A stretch of DNA of 64,000 nucleotides from Persicaria tinctoria (GCA_037127255.1 JBANSL010000016.1:3846501-3910500); one strand, 5' to 3'. Positions 35,598 through 48,246 are shown, numbered from the stretch's first letter. Numbers and translations are program-made. Notes: a model not told the origin generated them from the letters alone.

Positions 35598-36559
35598 CTA
35601 ACCCCACTCATATTTTTTTAATCTACACACGGGTCTTACTGCCTAAAGGTATTAATTAAGCTTATTATAGTTAATTATGTGGGTTTGTGGGATTGTTGTG
35701 GAACCAATGATTGCCTGCTTGGGTATTTATAGCGGTTTTTCTTATTGCATCATCCTAACCCGCATACACTGGCCGGGTTATCCACTTATCCATCCAATCA
35801 AAAAGTGGAACTAAAGTGTGTTGAACATTGTCTAATGATATCTTATTGTGCATTTATTTAAAATGGCAGCATACCTTATTGAGCATTTATGCAGATGGTT
35901 CTCAATGGGAAAAGTAATATTGTCCAAGAAAGAGATATGCACAGAGCGGCTGCTCAGCTGTAGCAATGAGATATTTGTCATCTCCCTCACCAGTGACCTG
36001 CATAGATGTAGTTAGAATCAAAATTAAGTTAATTAAGAAATTTGTGGCAGCACAAATTTTGCAAATACAAGCAAGAGATGCTCAAGGCAAAAAGCACACG
36101 ATTTGAAGTAGACATACAATCAATGTGACATCATGTTATACTAAGATAACGTAATTTATCCGTACCCATATCATATAATACCTTATCCATCATTTGCAAA
36201 TACGAGAATACAGTTAGTAAAAAATATAAACTGATAAACCAAAATCAGCAATCAAGAATGTGGGAGTCAGCAATCCATAAATTCCAAAAGAAACAAATGA
36301 GAGAAGGGAAAGGACTCAAATCGAACAGATTAGGATTTTCGGGATTAGACGAACTTGTCTACTTCAACTTGATAAATGTCAGTATTGACATCAAGTAGCA
36401 CATTGGTTAAACAATCAAAAAACACAATCCATCTTGTAAGAATCAATAAGTCAATAAGTATAACTATACAAACCATGTGCATCAAAATATCTAGCTAAGC
36501 TAAAGCCGTAATTTGTTCTCCATTGTTATGTGCCCAAACTTCGTTCGATTCAAGACATT

Positions 36560-37157
36560 CAATAGATTGAAGAAAGAGAGGTGAGGCGAAAAAACCTGGC
36601 TAGAGGGGAGCAAGAAGATGAATCATCAAGTTTCCAGCCCATTAGTGAGTAAATTTTGGAAGCAAATAGAACGACGGTGAGTAAGATCTTGACCTTGAGA
36701 GCAGCGTCGATCACCCTCCGAAGCCACCGAACCACGGTCGAGCGGCTTGTGTAAGCAGCAAAGATCGAGAGGGTGAGACCACTTGTGAGCCTCGATCGGA
36801 ACAACGCCGTGCAAGGACTCCTTCAGATGATGAATTTCCGGTACTGTGGGCGGGGAGGAAGACGACGGTGGGCGGGGAGGAAGACGACGGAAGCGGCGAG
36901 GGTGGGCGCAGGCGAATGTTCGGAGGAAGCAGGAACCCTAGGCCAATTTGGGGAAAAAAATTAAAAAGACGGGAGGCAAGTTCAAGGCACCGAGCAACCG
37001 AAGCGGCGAGGAGATTCGAGGGAGACGACGGTGGGCGGGGAGGAAGACGACGGTGGGCGGGGAGGATGACGACGGAAGCGGTGATGGTGGGCGCAGGCGA
37101 ATGTTCGGAGGAAGCAGGAACCCTAGGCCAATTTTGGGAAAAAAAATTAAAAAGACG
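36560..37157 (-). pseudogene. captured GC-rich 5' gene piece with internal duplication
   Basis: GC-rich on the minus strand, with leader-like CT/CCG repeats followed by open sequence (for example KESLHGVVPIEAHKWSH near 36780). 36861-36971 and 37046-37157 are near-identical copies (offset 185-186 bp). It resembles the 5'UTR and first exon of a host gene I cannot name. Its base composition contrasts with the AT-rich Helitron terminus at 37.2 kb. Confidence 0.5.
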
Positions 37158-37285
37158 TGGTTGTGGTTGTGGGTTGGGGAAAACAAAAATAAGTAGAATA
37201 AATAAAATTGATTGGTTAAATTACCTGAATTTAAGGAGAGAAAGACACATCAGCCAACTCTTCTGTTTTAAAATTATATATAGAT

Positions 37286-38560
37286 GCTCCATAACTATTT
37301 TTAGTCAACTAACACATTAAATCTAAAAGAAAACATCAAAACTCTCTTTAGTTGATAATAGTTGATAAAAATCAATTTTCTGACAAGAGATGAGATAATT
37401 AAGTAATAGATTTGCCAACATAAAAAAAAAATGCTTTAAAAACATGAGGAAAAAAAATCCCTACTTATGAGTAGTTCATTAAAGCATAATTTTAACTTTA
37501 ATACTAAAACTACAACTTTTAAACAAATATCAACTTTACCAGTCTAAATCTTTACATATAGTTTTATTATTATTTTTGTGGGTAATTAAAAATAGTAATG
37601 GTGGATGTCATGATTATACATTTATATACCATCACGTGAAAAAAGGATGGTTAAAATTATTTGTCCATCAATTATCTCTGCCCTTTTCTCTTTTACTCGA
37701 GCCTTTAGATCTGTATTCACTTTTCACCCTACATTTTGCCCTTATATTCGCATGTCCTAACTTGGCAAGTTCGTGGGTTAAAATTTATCTTCCGCATGCT
37801 TCACAAATGACCACTTACAAGCTGCTTTCTACTTCTAAAGATAAGTACGTTGTATATGACCAAAAATGACATACTAGCCAAAATATCGGATTATTGAAAT
37901 CTGTTGGAACTCGTGAAATCTGTTAATTGAGTCAAATACTAAGTTTTGTATAGAACGGAAAGTATAACTGATGTATATCCCTATAAAGTATATATTAGTT
38001 TCCATTAGTATCTATTAAAGCAACTCATATTATGCGAATTGATTCATATTAGACCTGATAAAAAAAAAAACTAGTAGCTCGCTCGACTTAGTTTTTTTTA
38101 GCATGCTAGGACAACCAAGAGATTGTTTAACTAATGAGACTAAGCTCGAATCAAGCTTGGGCTACGCATGGACAAATATTTTTGTTTGGCAAACATGCGT
38201 AAGTCTAGACCCAAACCCGACCTGCTCTGTTCAGTAAAAACATATTGTTAATACAAGGTGTTAGTTTTGTTTAGAAAACTTGTAATTATAGATATTTTGG
38301 ATTTTCCTTTACAAAAAAAGCCCCAGTAATCCATTAGATAGTTGTTAACTGTAATTTTCAAAAAAGTAGAATAGATTATGGTAAAATAGTATATTTATTA
38401 AAAAAATTTAAAAGTTGTGCAAAAAAAAGGAAGCGTTTTGGCGAACCAATGACGTATAAAAGTATTTAATCATTAGATATTCATAAAATATTTGATTATA
38501 AGATACTGTATTATATTAGCTTGTTATACCCGAACTATCTGACCCGGTTGATAGGAGATG
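37286..38560. other. intergenic, no gene seen
   Basis: AT-rich, between the Helitron 5' end and the upstream region of the RNA-binding protein gene. The 97-codon open frame at 37576-37869 has no recognisable domain. Confidence 0.4.
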
Positions 38561-38854
38561 GGCCTAGTTGCGAAGGAGATTTACGGGCCAGGCCAAAGCC
38601 CATATGAGCGCAGCTTCAATTCCAGAAACCGCCGAACGGAGAAGCGGAAGAGGACCATAGGGCCGGTGGTGCATCAATGGTGCATCTGCGAAGAGGGTCA
38701 AAAATGGCGCTGAAAAGATGAGACTGTGTGATTGTGCGAGCGCCTTTGTTTGATACTTTATCGCAAGGTTCAGCTCCAATCGTTTCGATTTCTGGAAATT
38801 TCATTGTCAAATTGAAGGTAAGATCCATACTTAGTTAGGGTTCCTGGATCTCAT

Positions 38855-41800
38855 ATGCAGATGACAATCGACGACGAAAACTCAATATACGTCGGAGGAA
38901 TTCCATACGATTGCACCGAAGACGACCTCCGCCATGCTTTTGAGCTCTTTGGTGCCATTGTCGCAGTCAAGGTTCCTCTCTTTCTCTCTCTTTCTGTTCT
39001 TCGGATTGCTTTTCCTGTTTCGTATATGACCCCGAGGAAATTGAAGCTTGTGCGCCTTACATTTGCTTTTCATTTGCGTAGTTAGCATACATGTCACTAA
39101 GGGGTTAGTTGGTGGTTTTCGAATTTTTCTTTGATTATTTCATTGTCATGTGAAGTTTCAGTCATAATCAGCTACATTTAAGGCAGATTTGATTTGTTGT
39201 AAGGTTTGAAATTGAATCTGTTGTAGATAATTAATGATCGAGGAAAGGGAGGAAAGTGCTATGCCTTTGTAAGCTTCACAAATCCACGATCAGCTGTTGA
39301 TGCCATCCGTGGAATGAATGGAGCGGTAAAGTGATTTCAGTGACTAATAATTCCTTAGCATCTAGTTTTGTTTCCTGGTTATTTGAACCTGGAATGTTTT
39401 TTTCTCGAGTTTTAATCAGACTATTGGTGGCCGAATGGTGAGGGTAAACGAAGTGAGGACTAGAGGTGCAGGTGTGAGACCAAACTATAGTGGTGAAACT
39501 TTCCGACGCAATCCAAGGAGCATGGACATGAATAGGGGTCGTGGTAGAGGACGAGAGCATGACGAACATGAGAGGGATCGGTATCGTGACCGTTCTAGAC
39601 AAAGAGAAAGAGGATATGATTTTACTCGAGGTGAAGAGCCCAGGGGTCGCTTCTATGACAGAGATGAAGATGTTACCAGAGGTGTGGAATACAGCAGTAG
39701 AGGAAATAGCAGGGATCATGATCATGAAACCGAACAAGACAATGATTCAGACTTTGAACAAGAGAGACACACTAACAGAGTTTATAGCCCTGATAGAAGG
39801 ATCGGAAAAGAGAAGCAGGATACCTCGGTTGAGGCTGATACTCCTGGTAGAGGGCTTAGACAAGACAAAGATCAGCAGTCAAAGAAAACTAGTAGGTGAG
39901 ACGCCATCGAGTCAATTACTTTACATTTTCCTTGGTGGTTGGTCCTGAGGTATAATTTCTATTTGCATATGCATGTTCTTAGAGGTGTGTTTCAAGCTTC
40001 CATTATGGACTCGATTTACTTGATGTTTCACGTGGACAAATACACATATTTACTTTCTTGCCTTTCTATTTGTGAAGGAACTTATAGAAAATAGTTCTGT
40101 TCAAGCTGTTGGACTTCTATGTATAGAATGTTTTCCTAGACTCGTTGAATGTTTTGTTATGTCTCAGTAGAAACAGAAGTATTTTTTATGTCACCAACTC
40201 CTCTTCAGTCTTCACTGAGAAAAAAATTAGACCTCATTCAGTATCTTCCTTCTTGAAATAAGGTGTTCCGGCTGTTGCAGAGTGATGGGAACATAATTTT
40301 TTACCGCCTCTCTAGCATCTGTTGATTGCTGTGGTGTGACCTCCACGATAGTATATGATAAATATGAAACAAGAAATTGGGAATTTCTGATGCCTTACTC
40401 AGACACGTTTGTGCAGGTCTAGTAGTTATGACCGCCATGGTAGAGAATTTTCTACTGAATCAAGTGATTATTATCATAAGGTTAGCTGTTGTTTATAGTT
40501 CTGGTTGTTTGGCTGTGCCACTAGGTTGTTGATCTACACCTGTTGCTTCTTCAGTTCTTCTCCTACTCTCTATTGCTATTTATAGGTTGAAGAGCAAGTT
40601 GATTCATTAAGTCAGAGACGCGAAGAACTGATAAGGGAGGTTCGTAATACACTTCCTCAGTCACCAAATAAAAGGGCATAGTCTTGTGTAGTTATAGCCA
40701 CACCCAAAAATTATCAGAAAATTACTGTTATGTATGATAAGCTTTTACATGTTAGTTAATTATAACCATGGTATTTTGGCTGCTTGAGTACCAAGTCTTG
40801 TTATACTTTTGGAGCCCATGCGGCAAAAGATTGTACAAACTATTTCTCACATCTCTAGCGATAACAAATTTCTAGTCACTAGATGTTTTATCTATGTTTC
40901 CTTGTTTTTCATTTTATTTCATCTTCTAAATCCAAGAAATCTAACTGCTCACTGAGGTTTCTGTTGTTTGTACCTAGAAGTTAGTGATGACCTCTGAAGT
41001 AATCAAGTGTGCTTCCATCAAGCAGTTGCTTAATGAGAGACTATACTGTCCCTGTCTCTTTTGATGTCGCTGGATATAGATGTGTTGCATCAGGTGCAAT
41101 TTTGTTGGCCTGCACCCTCCAAAGAAAAGAAAAGAAAATATTGACTTAGTTGCAATTCTTCATGGATTCAAGGATCTTGCCTATTGCTTCAATAGTAGTA
41201 ATAGAAGATCCCATGGGGTGCCTTGGTACTTTAAGTTGTTTATGTTAAAGGCTTAAGTAGATTAATTCGTCCTGTTTGGATAATTTTTAGGCTTAGGTAG
41301 GGACTTAATAGCAGTAATGTTTTGTGTTACATTTGTGTTAGAACAGTCCCAGTCCATAACAAGGAAAGTGAATACAAGATTGAGTAGGGTTTGTTATCCT
41401 GTGGGTGAAATGAACTCAAGTCCTTAGATTTGAGCTGCATCTTCTCATTTTAGTTGAAGTTGCCCAAGCATGTGAAAGAACTAACATAAGCAGTTGGTCT
41501 CTATTTGTGCCAGTTTCAGGAAATGTGACGTTTGCAAATATTTTCTGTTGTGCTGTTCTAGCTTCCTGGAATCATTAGAAGAAACTAATGTTTTTTTATT
41601 TTGCATCGTTATCAGAATTCTGAGATGCAACAGAAGTTAAATGAGAAGAACCAGCATATTGTCGACTTAAGGAGAAGATCACTGGTATCAATTACTTCCG
41701 CTCTGGACTAAATAAATTTAATATTCTGTGTAACTATACGTTCTATGTTTTTGGTTTCTGTCATTAATTTGGGTACTTGATACTGGCTGCAGAAATTGGA

Positions 41801-42770
41801 AGATGCATTGACTTCTGCAAAGAAGGTCTATTCTCTACGTCAAACACAGTTGATTAAGGTATTCTTTCTGCTTCTGTTATTTTAGTTCTTGAACGAGAAG
41901 ATTATTTGTACATCAATTTTCAAATTGGTTTTATACTTTTATCTGCAGGTGCATAAATGTTTTCTACAAGTGAAGGATTATGGTGAAAGATTGAAAAACT
42001 CTGAAGAGGAGCTCCAGGTCAGTTATAGTCAGTAGAATTTAGTATTTAACTATTTAGGTTATATCTATAGTGAATCGGAGATTGGACTAACATATTAATG
42101 CATTCGGACATTTAAACAGAACACACTTTGATTTGTCTACACTTACACAGGGTGTATTTTCTGCTGCTTAATAACCATTTCACTCTCACTTTTTTAGTAA
42201 CATAAACACTAAAGGTTCTTAGCCCTTGAAGTAGGTTTCCCTTGGATTTATCATGAAATATCACTTGGTTGGCTTAATGATTGGTTAATAACAATATCAT
42301 CCAACTTGCATATCAGGAATTTTAGCCTTAGGCTCCTGCTCCATGTTGAAACTTGGGGGTGTATTTTAACTGAAGCAAAATCATTATAGCGTGCGTGTTA
42401 TAATGATCTTCTGCTCCATACTAGGCATGGGTGTGACACTGACAGCTGATTGAGTGCAAAAATATATAGAGGGTATCAAACTCTTGTGGTTTACGGAAAT
42501 TCTCTTGACAAATGCTATATTCTTGAAATACGACTAGGCTTATTTCTAAAGATGTTGTGGAATATCGTCCCCCATTGAGTTTATTCTGTTAAGGGCATAT
42601 TCTGCCTTAATTACTAGCCACTTGCTGCACTTAACAATGAGATATACATGAATATGGGATTGATTTCAGATGTTTGGTGCTCGTAGGGTCTTGTAGAATC
42701 TCTGATAATGGATTTGGACGCTAGTGGAGATGGTGAGACAAGGATGGGTATTGAAAATGGAGAAGCCTGA
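38855..42770 (+). CDS. RRM and coiled-coil RNA-binding protein
   Basis: Nine exons: 38855-38971, 39227-39325, 39420-39895, 40417-40480, 40586-40639, 41616-41684, 41793-41858, 41949-42017 and 42687-42770. All use GT-AG and join in frame to 365 aa. An N-terminal RRM (about residues 9-85) has RNP2 IYVGGI (11-16) and RNP1-like KCYAFVSF (49-56), where Cys replaces the usual Gly. A long R/D/E-rich region follows (RDRSRQRERGYDF), typical of splicing or speckle proteins. Residues 253-338 are heptad-like (LSQRREELIREV, KLEDALTSAKKV), a likely coiled coil. Several middle and late exons are short and end on codon boundaries. A nuclear RNA-processing role is inferred; I do not recognise a named orthologue. 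Confidence 0.88.
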
Positions 42771-43612
42771 GGACTAGAAAAAGGGTCTGTTTAGTTCTTT
42801 TGAGGAATATTCCCGCGAGAAAATGGCCTTCCCATCTGCTGCCTGTCGCGTCCTACATAACCCCCTATGTTGAACATAGTTTGATGGTTTTATGATCTTC
42901 GAAAAACCCGTATCATGTTTTGTATTGGTGGGTTAGAATGTTGTTAGATCAAGTCCTTATCACCATTCACCAGGGTGTAACTGGGCATATTATGGTTGTT
43001 TTCCCTGGTATTTTACAACCTTATCACTTAGCCTTGTAATGAATATCTAGAAATTTCAATTTTTTGTTGCTTTATACATCTCTGCCCATGTGTTTACACT
43101 GAAATTAGCACATCCTGAAAAGCTCACCAGCAACTCCTTTTGAAATCAGGAAATTCTTTCTTGGACTCCCTAGTTTATCTTTCCAGCATCAAAAGCCAAA
43201 AACAAAGAGAAAAAATTGCCTCTTTTCCTCTTGCAGTGTCCAAACTCCAAAGCATAGGTAATTTGGTCAAGTTATCATTCTTTATCTACACCATTACTTG
43301 AAATTTTGTAAATTTTAATGATGAAAAAAAGAAGCCAATAAAGCATGGTCTGTGAATATGACCAGTTGAGGAACCACATGCAATCCAACCTTGAATGCCT
43401 TTTTATTGTACCAAATGGGACACAAACACAAAGCAAATATCTCCATCCATATTCCATAGTATTCCAATAACCAAACAAACAAACACTTTATGCCACCCAC
43501 CTCTTGTGAGCACTTATTTATAGCATAAAATAATAATTAGAATTGGACAAGTTAGACCTGGATTAGACCCTAATATTACTAAAATATGCCACTCTGAGAA
43601 AACCCTAGCTAG
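42771..43612. other. 3' flanks between convergent genes
   Basis: Holds the 3'UTR of the RNA-binding protein gene and the downstream side of the HHO-type gene, which run toward each other. Short open frames here show no domains. Confidence 0.45.
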
Positions 43613-45696
43613 CTAGAACTTGAGAGTGATCTCACTCCCATTGCTCTCCTCCTCCCCTTCTCTCATAGAAGCCAACTTCTTCCTCTTCCTATCCCCATTG
43701 CTCTCCTCACCACTATCCCCCTTCCAGCTGCTGCTCTCCGACTTCTCGTCTTCGATGCTCTCCGATCGATCCCTTGCCCCTCTGCCTCCATCAGTTTCTG
43801 GGGAGCTCTGCCTTTGGGGAGAGGCCTTGTAGACGTGAATTTGGTGGCTGGGAAGGTGATGGAGCTGGGGTAGAGGCTGTGGCAGCGATGGAGGGTAGAA
43901 CTCGGCCTGTGGGATTGCTGGTGGGCAGTAGTGTTGTGCCACTTGAGCCGCTGGATGGGCGCTGTAGATGGTGTGTGGCTGCCCCACATGGTGGTGGGCA
44001 GCTGCAGTCGCGTACTCTGGCGGGACCCATATGCCACCTAGGACAACCAGCTGGGGCCCGGGCGCCCCGGCTTGTTGAGGACTTGGCCCTGGCCTTCTTG
44101 TGTGAAGCCTGTACTTCTGCAATAGGGATGCAAATCAATATAATTAATAACAACTTAACAAGAATACATAAGCTTATAGCAGTCATTTTTTAAGAGACTG
44201 ACCTGCAAGTGACTTTTAACTTCATCATTGGTCAAGCCATCAACCTTCATCAGCTCCCTGATTTGCTTTGGGGTAGCAACTGTAATTATGAACATTTATC
44301 AACTACTATATATATAGTATTATATATACTCCTAGAATGAATAAAATTATATGTGATGATGATGATTACAATGATGATTAGGGAATTATTTTCCTATGAT
44401 ATCTTGTTCAAGGCTTGAAAAACCAGTTAACTGACTAAATAATTTGAAATCTTCAAAGTTGGAAGTACCTGATATATTTATAGGAATAAAAGTCTAGGGA
44501 TTGGATTAGTTGGTACAAACCTTGAGACCCACCAAGCATCTGAAGGGCATTCACAAACCGGCGATGCAAGTCCGGTGACCAACACCTCCTCTGCTTCCTG
44601 GTTGCTCCGGTGACATTTGTTTGAGGTGTGTCCATCCCCTTGCCTGAATTCTCGGATGCGAACCCATTTTCGTTCTTCAAGCACTTCTTCTCTTCGGCCT
44701 CCTTCTCATCCGATGCAAGGGCCAAATCCTGAAGTATATGTGTATGATTGATGGGGTTGGAGCTCCTTTCTTTTGTGAAAGGAAGAAAAGCTCCATCATT
44801 CCTTTGATTGTTGTTGTTCTCACTGATATCTAATAATGATAGCTTGGGATTGAGTCCCATCTCAAACTCTGTGCTTGTTGCGAGTACCGCTGATTGCTTG
44901 GCTGTCGCTCCTTCATTGTCTTGGCTCCATAGCTGTGCCGTTGTCATCCAGTTGGCTTTGTCGGTGGTGAAGTTTGGTGCTTTCTGTTGATCCGATGATC
45001 CTTCCGAGTTGGTATGCTTTATGGGTATGAACTCTTCAAGGATGGGTCTTTTCCCTTGGGTTGCACTAGTTGCTTTGTAAGACTGCAGCTGATGCCTTGA
45101 AGCTTCCATAGCTAATATACACACACACACATACAATTTTAGATCAATCTAGTTATGAGAGTCTAAACATTTCTTTGAACTATATATATTATGCAGTGTA
45201 TCCAAAACAAAAGATAGAAGTGATATGGATATAAAGCCAATCTTCAGCTCTATCTAATGGAAAGCAAAAAGAGCCAAACATGACAAAGAAAAAGAGATTG
45301 AACAAGAAAAGCTACAATTTGGACACAACTTCTGAGGAAGAAACCATGAATATCCTACAGTTATGCACTTAGTTAAATGAACTTAATTCCTCTTATCCAT
45401 GAAAAAGATGTATATCCTTTCTTTGCTAATTTAGGATGCTTGATACAAATGAGTAGAATACCATTGGTGAGAAGTTGCATGCAGAGGGGCAACTCGCGCT
45501 TGAAAGCATCGATCTTGAGGCGTTCTTCCTCAAGACGAGAGAGGTACTCTTCGAGCTTCTGTGGCTGGAGATGGTCGACAATGAACGGAAGCTGATGGGG
45601 GCTGCAGTTGTTGTCTGCAGCAATGGATTTGATGAGCATGGAGTAGCTTTGGGGCGGTTTGCAATCGAGGCTCAGCTCCGAAGGTGAAGCCACCAT
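43613..45696 (-). CDS. HRS1/HHO (NIGT1)-type GARP transcription factor
   Basis: DNA-binding regulator of the family that in Arabidopsis controls nitrate and phosphate starvation responses. Four exons: 45462-45696, 44521-45111, 44203-44279 and 43613-44116, giving 468 aa in frame. The N-terminal family helix [20 protein letters not shown] (about 48-68) continues [10 protein letters not shown]. The G2-like Myb domain covers about 250-309: [19 protein letters not shown], then [20 protein letters not shown] and [14 protein letters not shown]. The C-terminus is rich in Pro, His and Gln, then acidic and Ser-rich. ELSLDC near the N-terminus is only a weak EAR-like match. Overall layout is closest to HHO5/HHO6, though I cannot decide which. 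Confidence 0.9.
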
Positions 45697-46053
45697 GGTT
45701 GATGAGCTTGGTGGAACTAGCTAGCTAGAGCTAGTTAGGGTTAGCAATTGCTTTGTTTAGAATCAAGGCTCTTATAAGAAAATGTATATATTGTAGGCAC
45801 AAAGAAGAACAAAAGGGAGAGCTTGAGAGAAAAGGAGGAAGTTGTTTTTGGGAAGGTACACAAGGAGAAGGATCCACTGCTTTTAAATTAGGGTTTGAGT
45901 TACATCCATGGAAGAATAAAGTGGGGGAGGTAAGGGTCTTTAAAGTGCTGGCTACGAATAATTTAGAAAGAAGAAGTTTAAAGATAGACGAAGCAAACAC
46001 TGTAGTATCCGAATCCGAATTGAGGTGGGACTCGGGATCGGGGGTCGTGTGCA

Positions 46054-46059
46054 CACGTG
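46054..46059. promoter_or_regulatory. G-box upstream of the HHO-type gene
   Basis: cacgtg, within gcacacgtgcgc, about 360 bp upstream of the start codon at 45696. A perfect G-box core is a common bZIP/bHLH site in plant promoters, but function is not shown. Confidence 0.35.
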
Positions 46060-46089
46060 CGCCCTTGCGCTAATAGCCTAACACATAAG

Positions 46090-46205
46090 CCGAGCGGGGT
46101 TCCATCCTAAAACCAATTGGCTATTGGAGGAGTAACTCACTAGCTTATATATTAAGGCTTCTTTGTTCATATTGTCGATGTGTGATTCTTTTGGTCTCTT
46201 CACAT
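46090..46205 (-). mobile_element. LTR fragment (Copia-like)
   Basis: The minus strand reads CACACATCGACAATATG, then a TATATAAG stretch, then CCAATTGGTTTTAGGATGGA and ACCCC. This is the arrangement seen in many plant Copia LTRs and recurs in the sense direction at 52.56-52.83 kb. No TG/CA boundaries or coding sequence are found. Confidence 0.45.
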
Positions 46206-46210
46206 CTTTC

Positions 46211-47995
46211 ATTATCTCAACCGGACTCCATATTTATAGGACAATTAGGACTTTGAATCCCTTAGGCAATTCAACAGGTGAATGGACTAAAACGGGTGAG
46301 ATCACTTTCACTTGGGCATTTGAAATACCCAAATTCATATTAGATGGCTCTTGGAATGAATACAAAATGAGGTTAGTTATGCACAAATTGTTTAAGCATA
46401 TATGTTTAATAGGAAATCTTATTGTCAAACTTACATATTTTGGCAGTCATATATAAGCCACAACTCACAAGGTTTGTTTTTCAAAAGGCCAAAAAACAAA
46501 ATTAATGTCTTTTTTTTACAGATGAAATGGCTAAAGTGTTAAACTATAGAATTTGTAAGAACATCCAATGAGAAAAAGGTGAGGTTGATAAGAAACTTTT
46601 ATCTCATAATTAGAGATTTCAGCTTGAGTTATCATTTATCAACAGAACTTTGACAAGAATATGTATATTAATACTTTATGTTATAAACTATAAAAAGGAA
46701 AATATTAATGTATGATTTTAAATGTTGGGAATATTAATTGGAGAGAAATAAGGGGTGGTAGTAGTAGAGAGTATCATTCATATAAGATATATCCACCAAT
46801 CAAATGTCCCCTCTCTCCTTTATATAATTAATTAATTAATTTTGGGTTCCAAAGTTAGCATAATTGGTATTGGTGTAACATAAAATTGAGTGAGGTAAAG
46901 TGGGTTTGAGATTCACTAATAAAGTGAAGAAGAAGAAAAAAAACAAAGGGTTTAAGTAAGGAATATCTCAAATTAGTTGTAATTCCATTCCATGACTCTT
47001 AGCTAAAGAGAATCACACACACACCCATACACATAAAAAGAGGGATTAAAGAGAATATTAACCAGAAAGAAAAGGAGATTAATTGGGAGATGAGGCCCTA
47101 ATTTTTTTTTATTAGTTTTTTTTTTTTTACAAAATATAGATAAAGAAGAAAGAAATGATAAAGGAAAGGTAGCCCTAAGTCATTGGGAATCTTCTTCTAC
47201 TACTTTAATGAAGTGGGCTATAAGGTAAATGTGATTCTCCCCTTCCTTTTTTTCCCTTAAAAATAAATCTACAAAAGAGAAAAAAAGTTGGCATCTAAAT
47301 TTCATAAAATCAATTAGGAACTGTGCTAACTATTTTGGCAAGGCCAACTAAATATATGGGCTAGCCTTTTATGGATCACTCTATCATATCCATGTCTTTA
47401 GATATTTCTCCATTCACATATATAAGCATTTCGAGCATTAAATGTACTTAATTAGTTTTAAGCAAATTCATTTTTTATTTGCTATATATATTAGCTTATA
47501 GTTGTATTTTTTTTTAGTAACTTTCACATTGGGTAAGAAAACCATAAGAGATCATTTTTATATGTATTTAAATTATTATTCTGTATTGAAAATAATTATT
47601 AAAAAACCGAAATCTCCTATTAAACTCCCTCATTTTTATTTTTATAATTGACCGGCCGCCTCGTTAGGGGCTGAAAAGGCCCATTTTTAGTCAAGTGGTT
47701 GGTGGAGGAAGACTGCATCTCATTCCATCGCACTAAGAAGCAACTCTTACTCCACAATACAATAACACCAACAAGAAAAAGAAGCACAAACAAGATAACA
47801 TTTTCCTATAAACTCATCTATGCTTTACAAAGACATACCTTAATTATCCGCCGTGACAAAAACACTCAAGTAACGATTTCAATTTTTCCTTTTTTTTTAC
47901 TATAGCGGATAGGCTAAGAATCTCAAAAGAAACCCTCGTTATTCATTATTTTTACAAATAGAAAAGTGAAGAATCAAAGATTGATGGTTGTTGTC
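46211..47995. other. non-coding AT-rich stretch
   Basis: No exon, RNA gene or transposon ends are supportable. The open frame at 46163-46456 shows no domain and overlaps the LTR fragment. Simple A/T runs are common. Confidence 0.4.
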
Positions 47996-48246
47996 GGAGT
48001 CTTGTGATACAATCCTCTCCCCCGTTCCTACCACTTTACTTTTTTCTAACAATACATTTTGATCGAATTCTCATTTATTGTATTTATATATATATTGATA
48101 TAAGGTAAGATTTTGAAAAATGTCAGATCCTACTGACACGTCTCTTAATTAAAATGTATTTTTATATGAATTGCATAAACTATATCTCGTGCAAATCACT
48201 TTCCTTAAAAAAAACAAATATATAGAGGATTGTATCACAAGACTCC
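47996..48246. mobile_element. 251-bp element with 23-bp perfect terminal inverted repeats
   Basis: The left end at 47996-48018 (ggagtcttgtgatacaatcctct) is exactly reverse-complemented at 48224-48246. The interior is non-coding and AT-rich. No clear target duplication flanks the ends, so the superfamily is not assigned. Confidence 0.72.

Larger units (their letters stand above)
20309..37284 (-). mobile_element. large Helitron with Rep-helicase, RPA and captured gene pieces
   Basis: Read on the minus strand, the element begins TCTATATATAATTTTAAAAC after an A (37285). It ends with a 14-bp palindrome (20322-20335), GGGACTGTA and CTAG (20312-20309), followed by T. This is the Helitron signature without target duplication, spanning about 17 kb. 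In order from its 5' end it carries a GC-rich duplicated block, host-gene exon fragments, tandem repeats, an RPA1-like gene, a Rep/Pif1-helicase gene and the 3' terminus. A 1.6-kb solo LTR is nested in it. The 3' end is clear. The 5' end is chosen by sequence pattern and is less certain. Rolling-circle replication is the known mode for the class. Confidence 0.82.

Noticed and set aside
36559..37320. Several open frames on both strands
   Set aside because: They reflect a duplicated GC-rich block inside the Helitron; none continues into a recognisable protein.
38818..38860. Apparent GT...AG intron just before the RNA-binding protein start
   Set aside because: At about 42 bp it is too short for a plant intron; the ATG at 38855 with continuous sequence is simpler.
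43620..44193. Plus-strand frames of 70 and 139 codons
   Set aside because: They are shadows of the last exon of the HHO-type gene.
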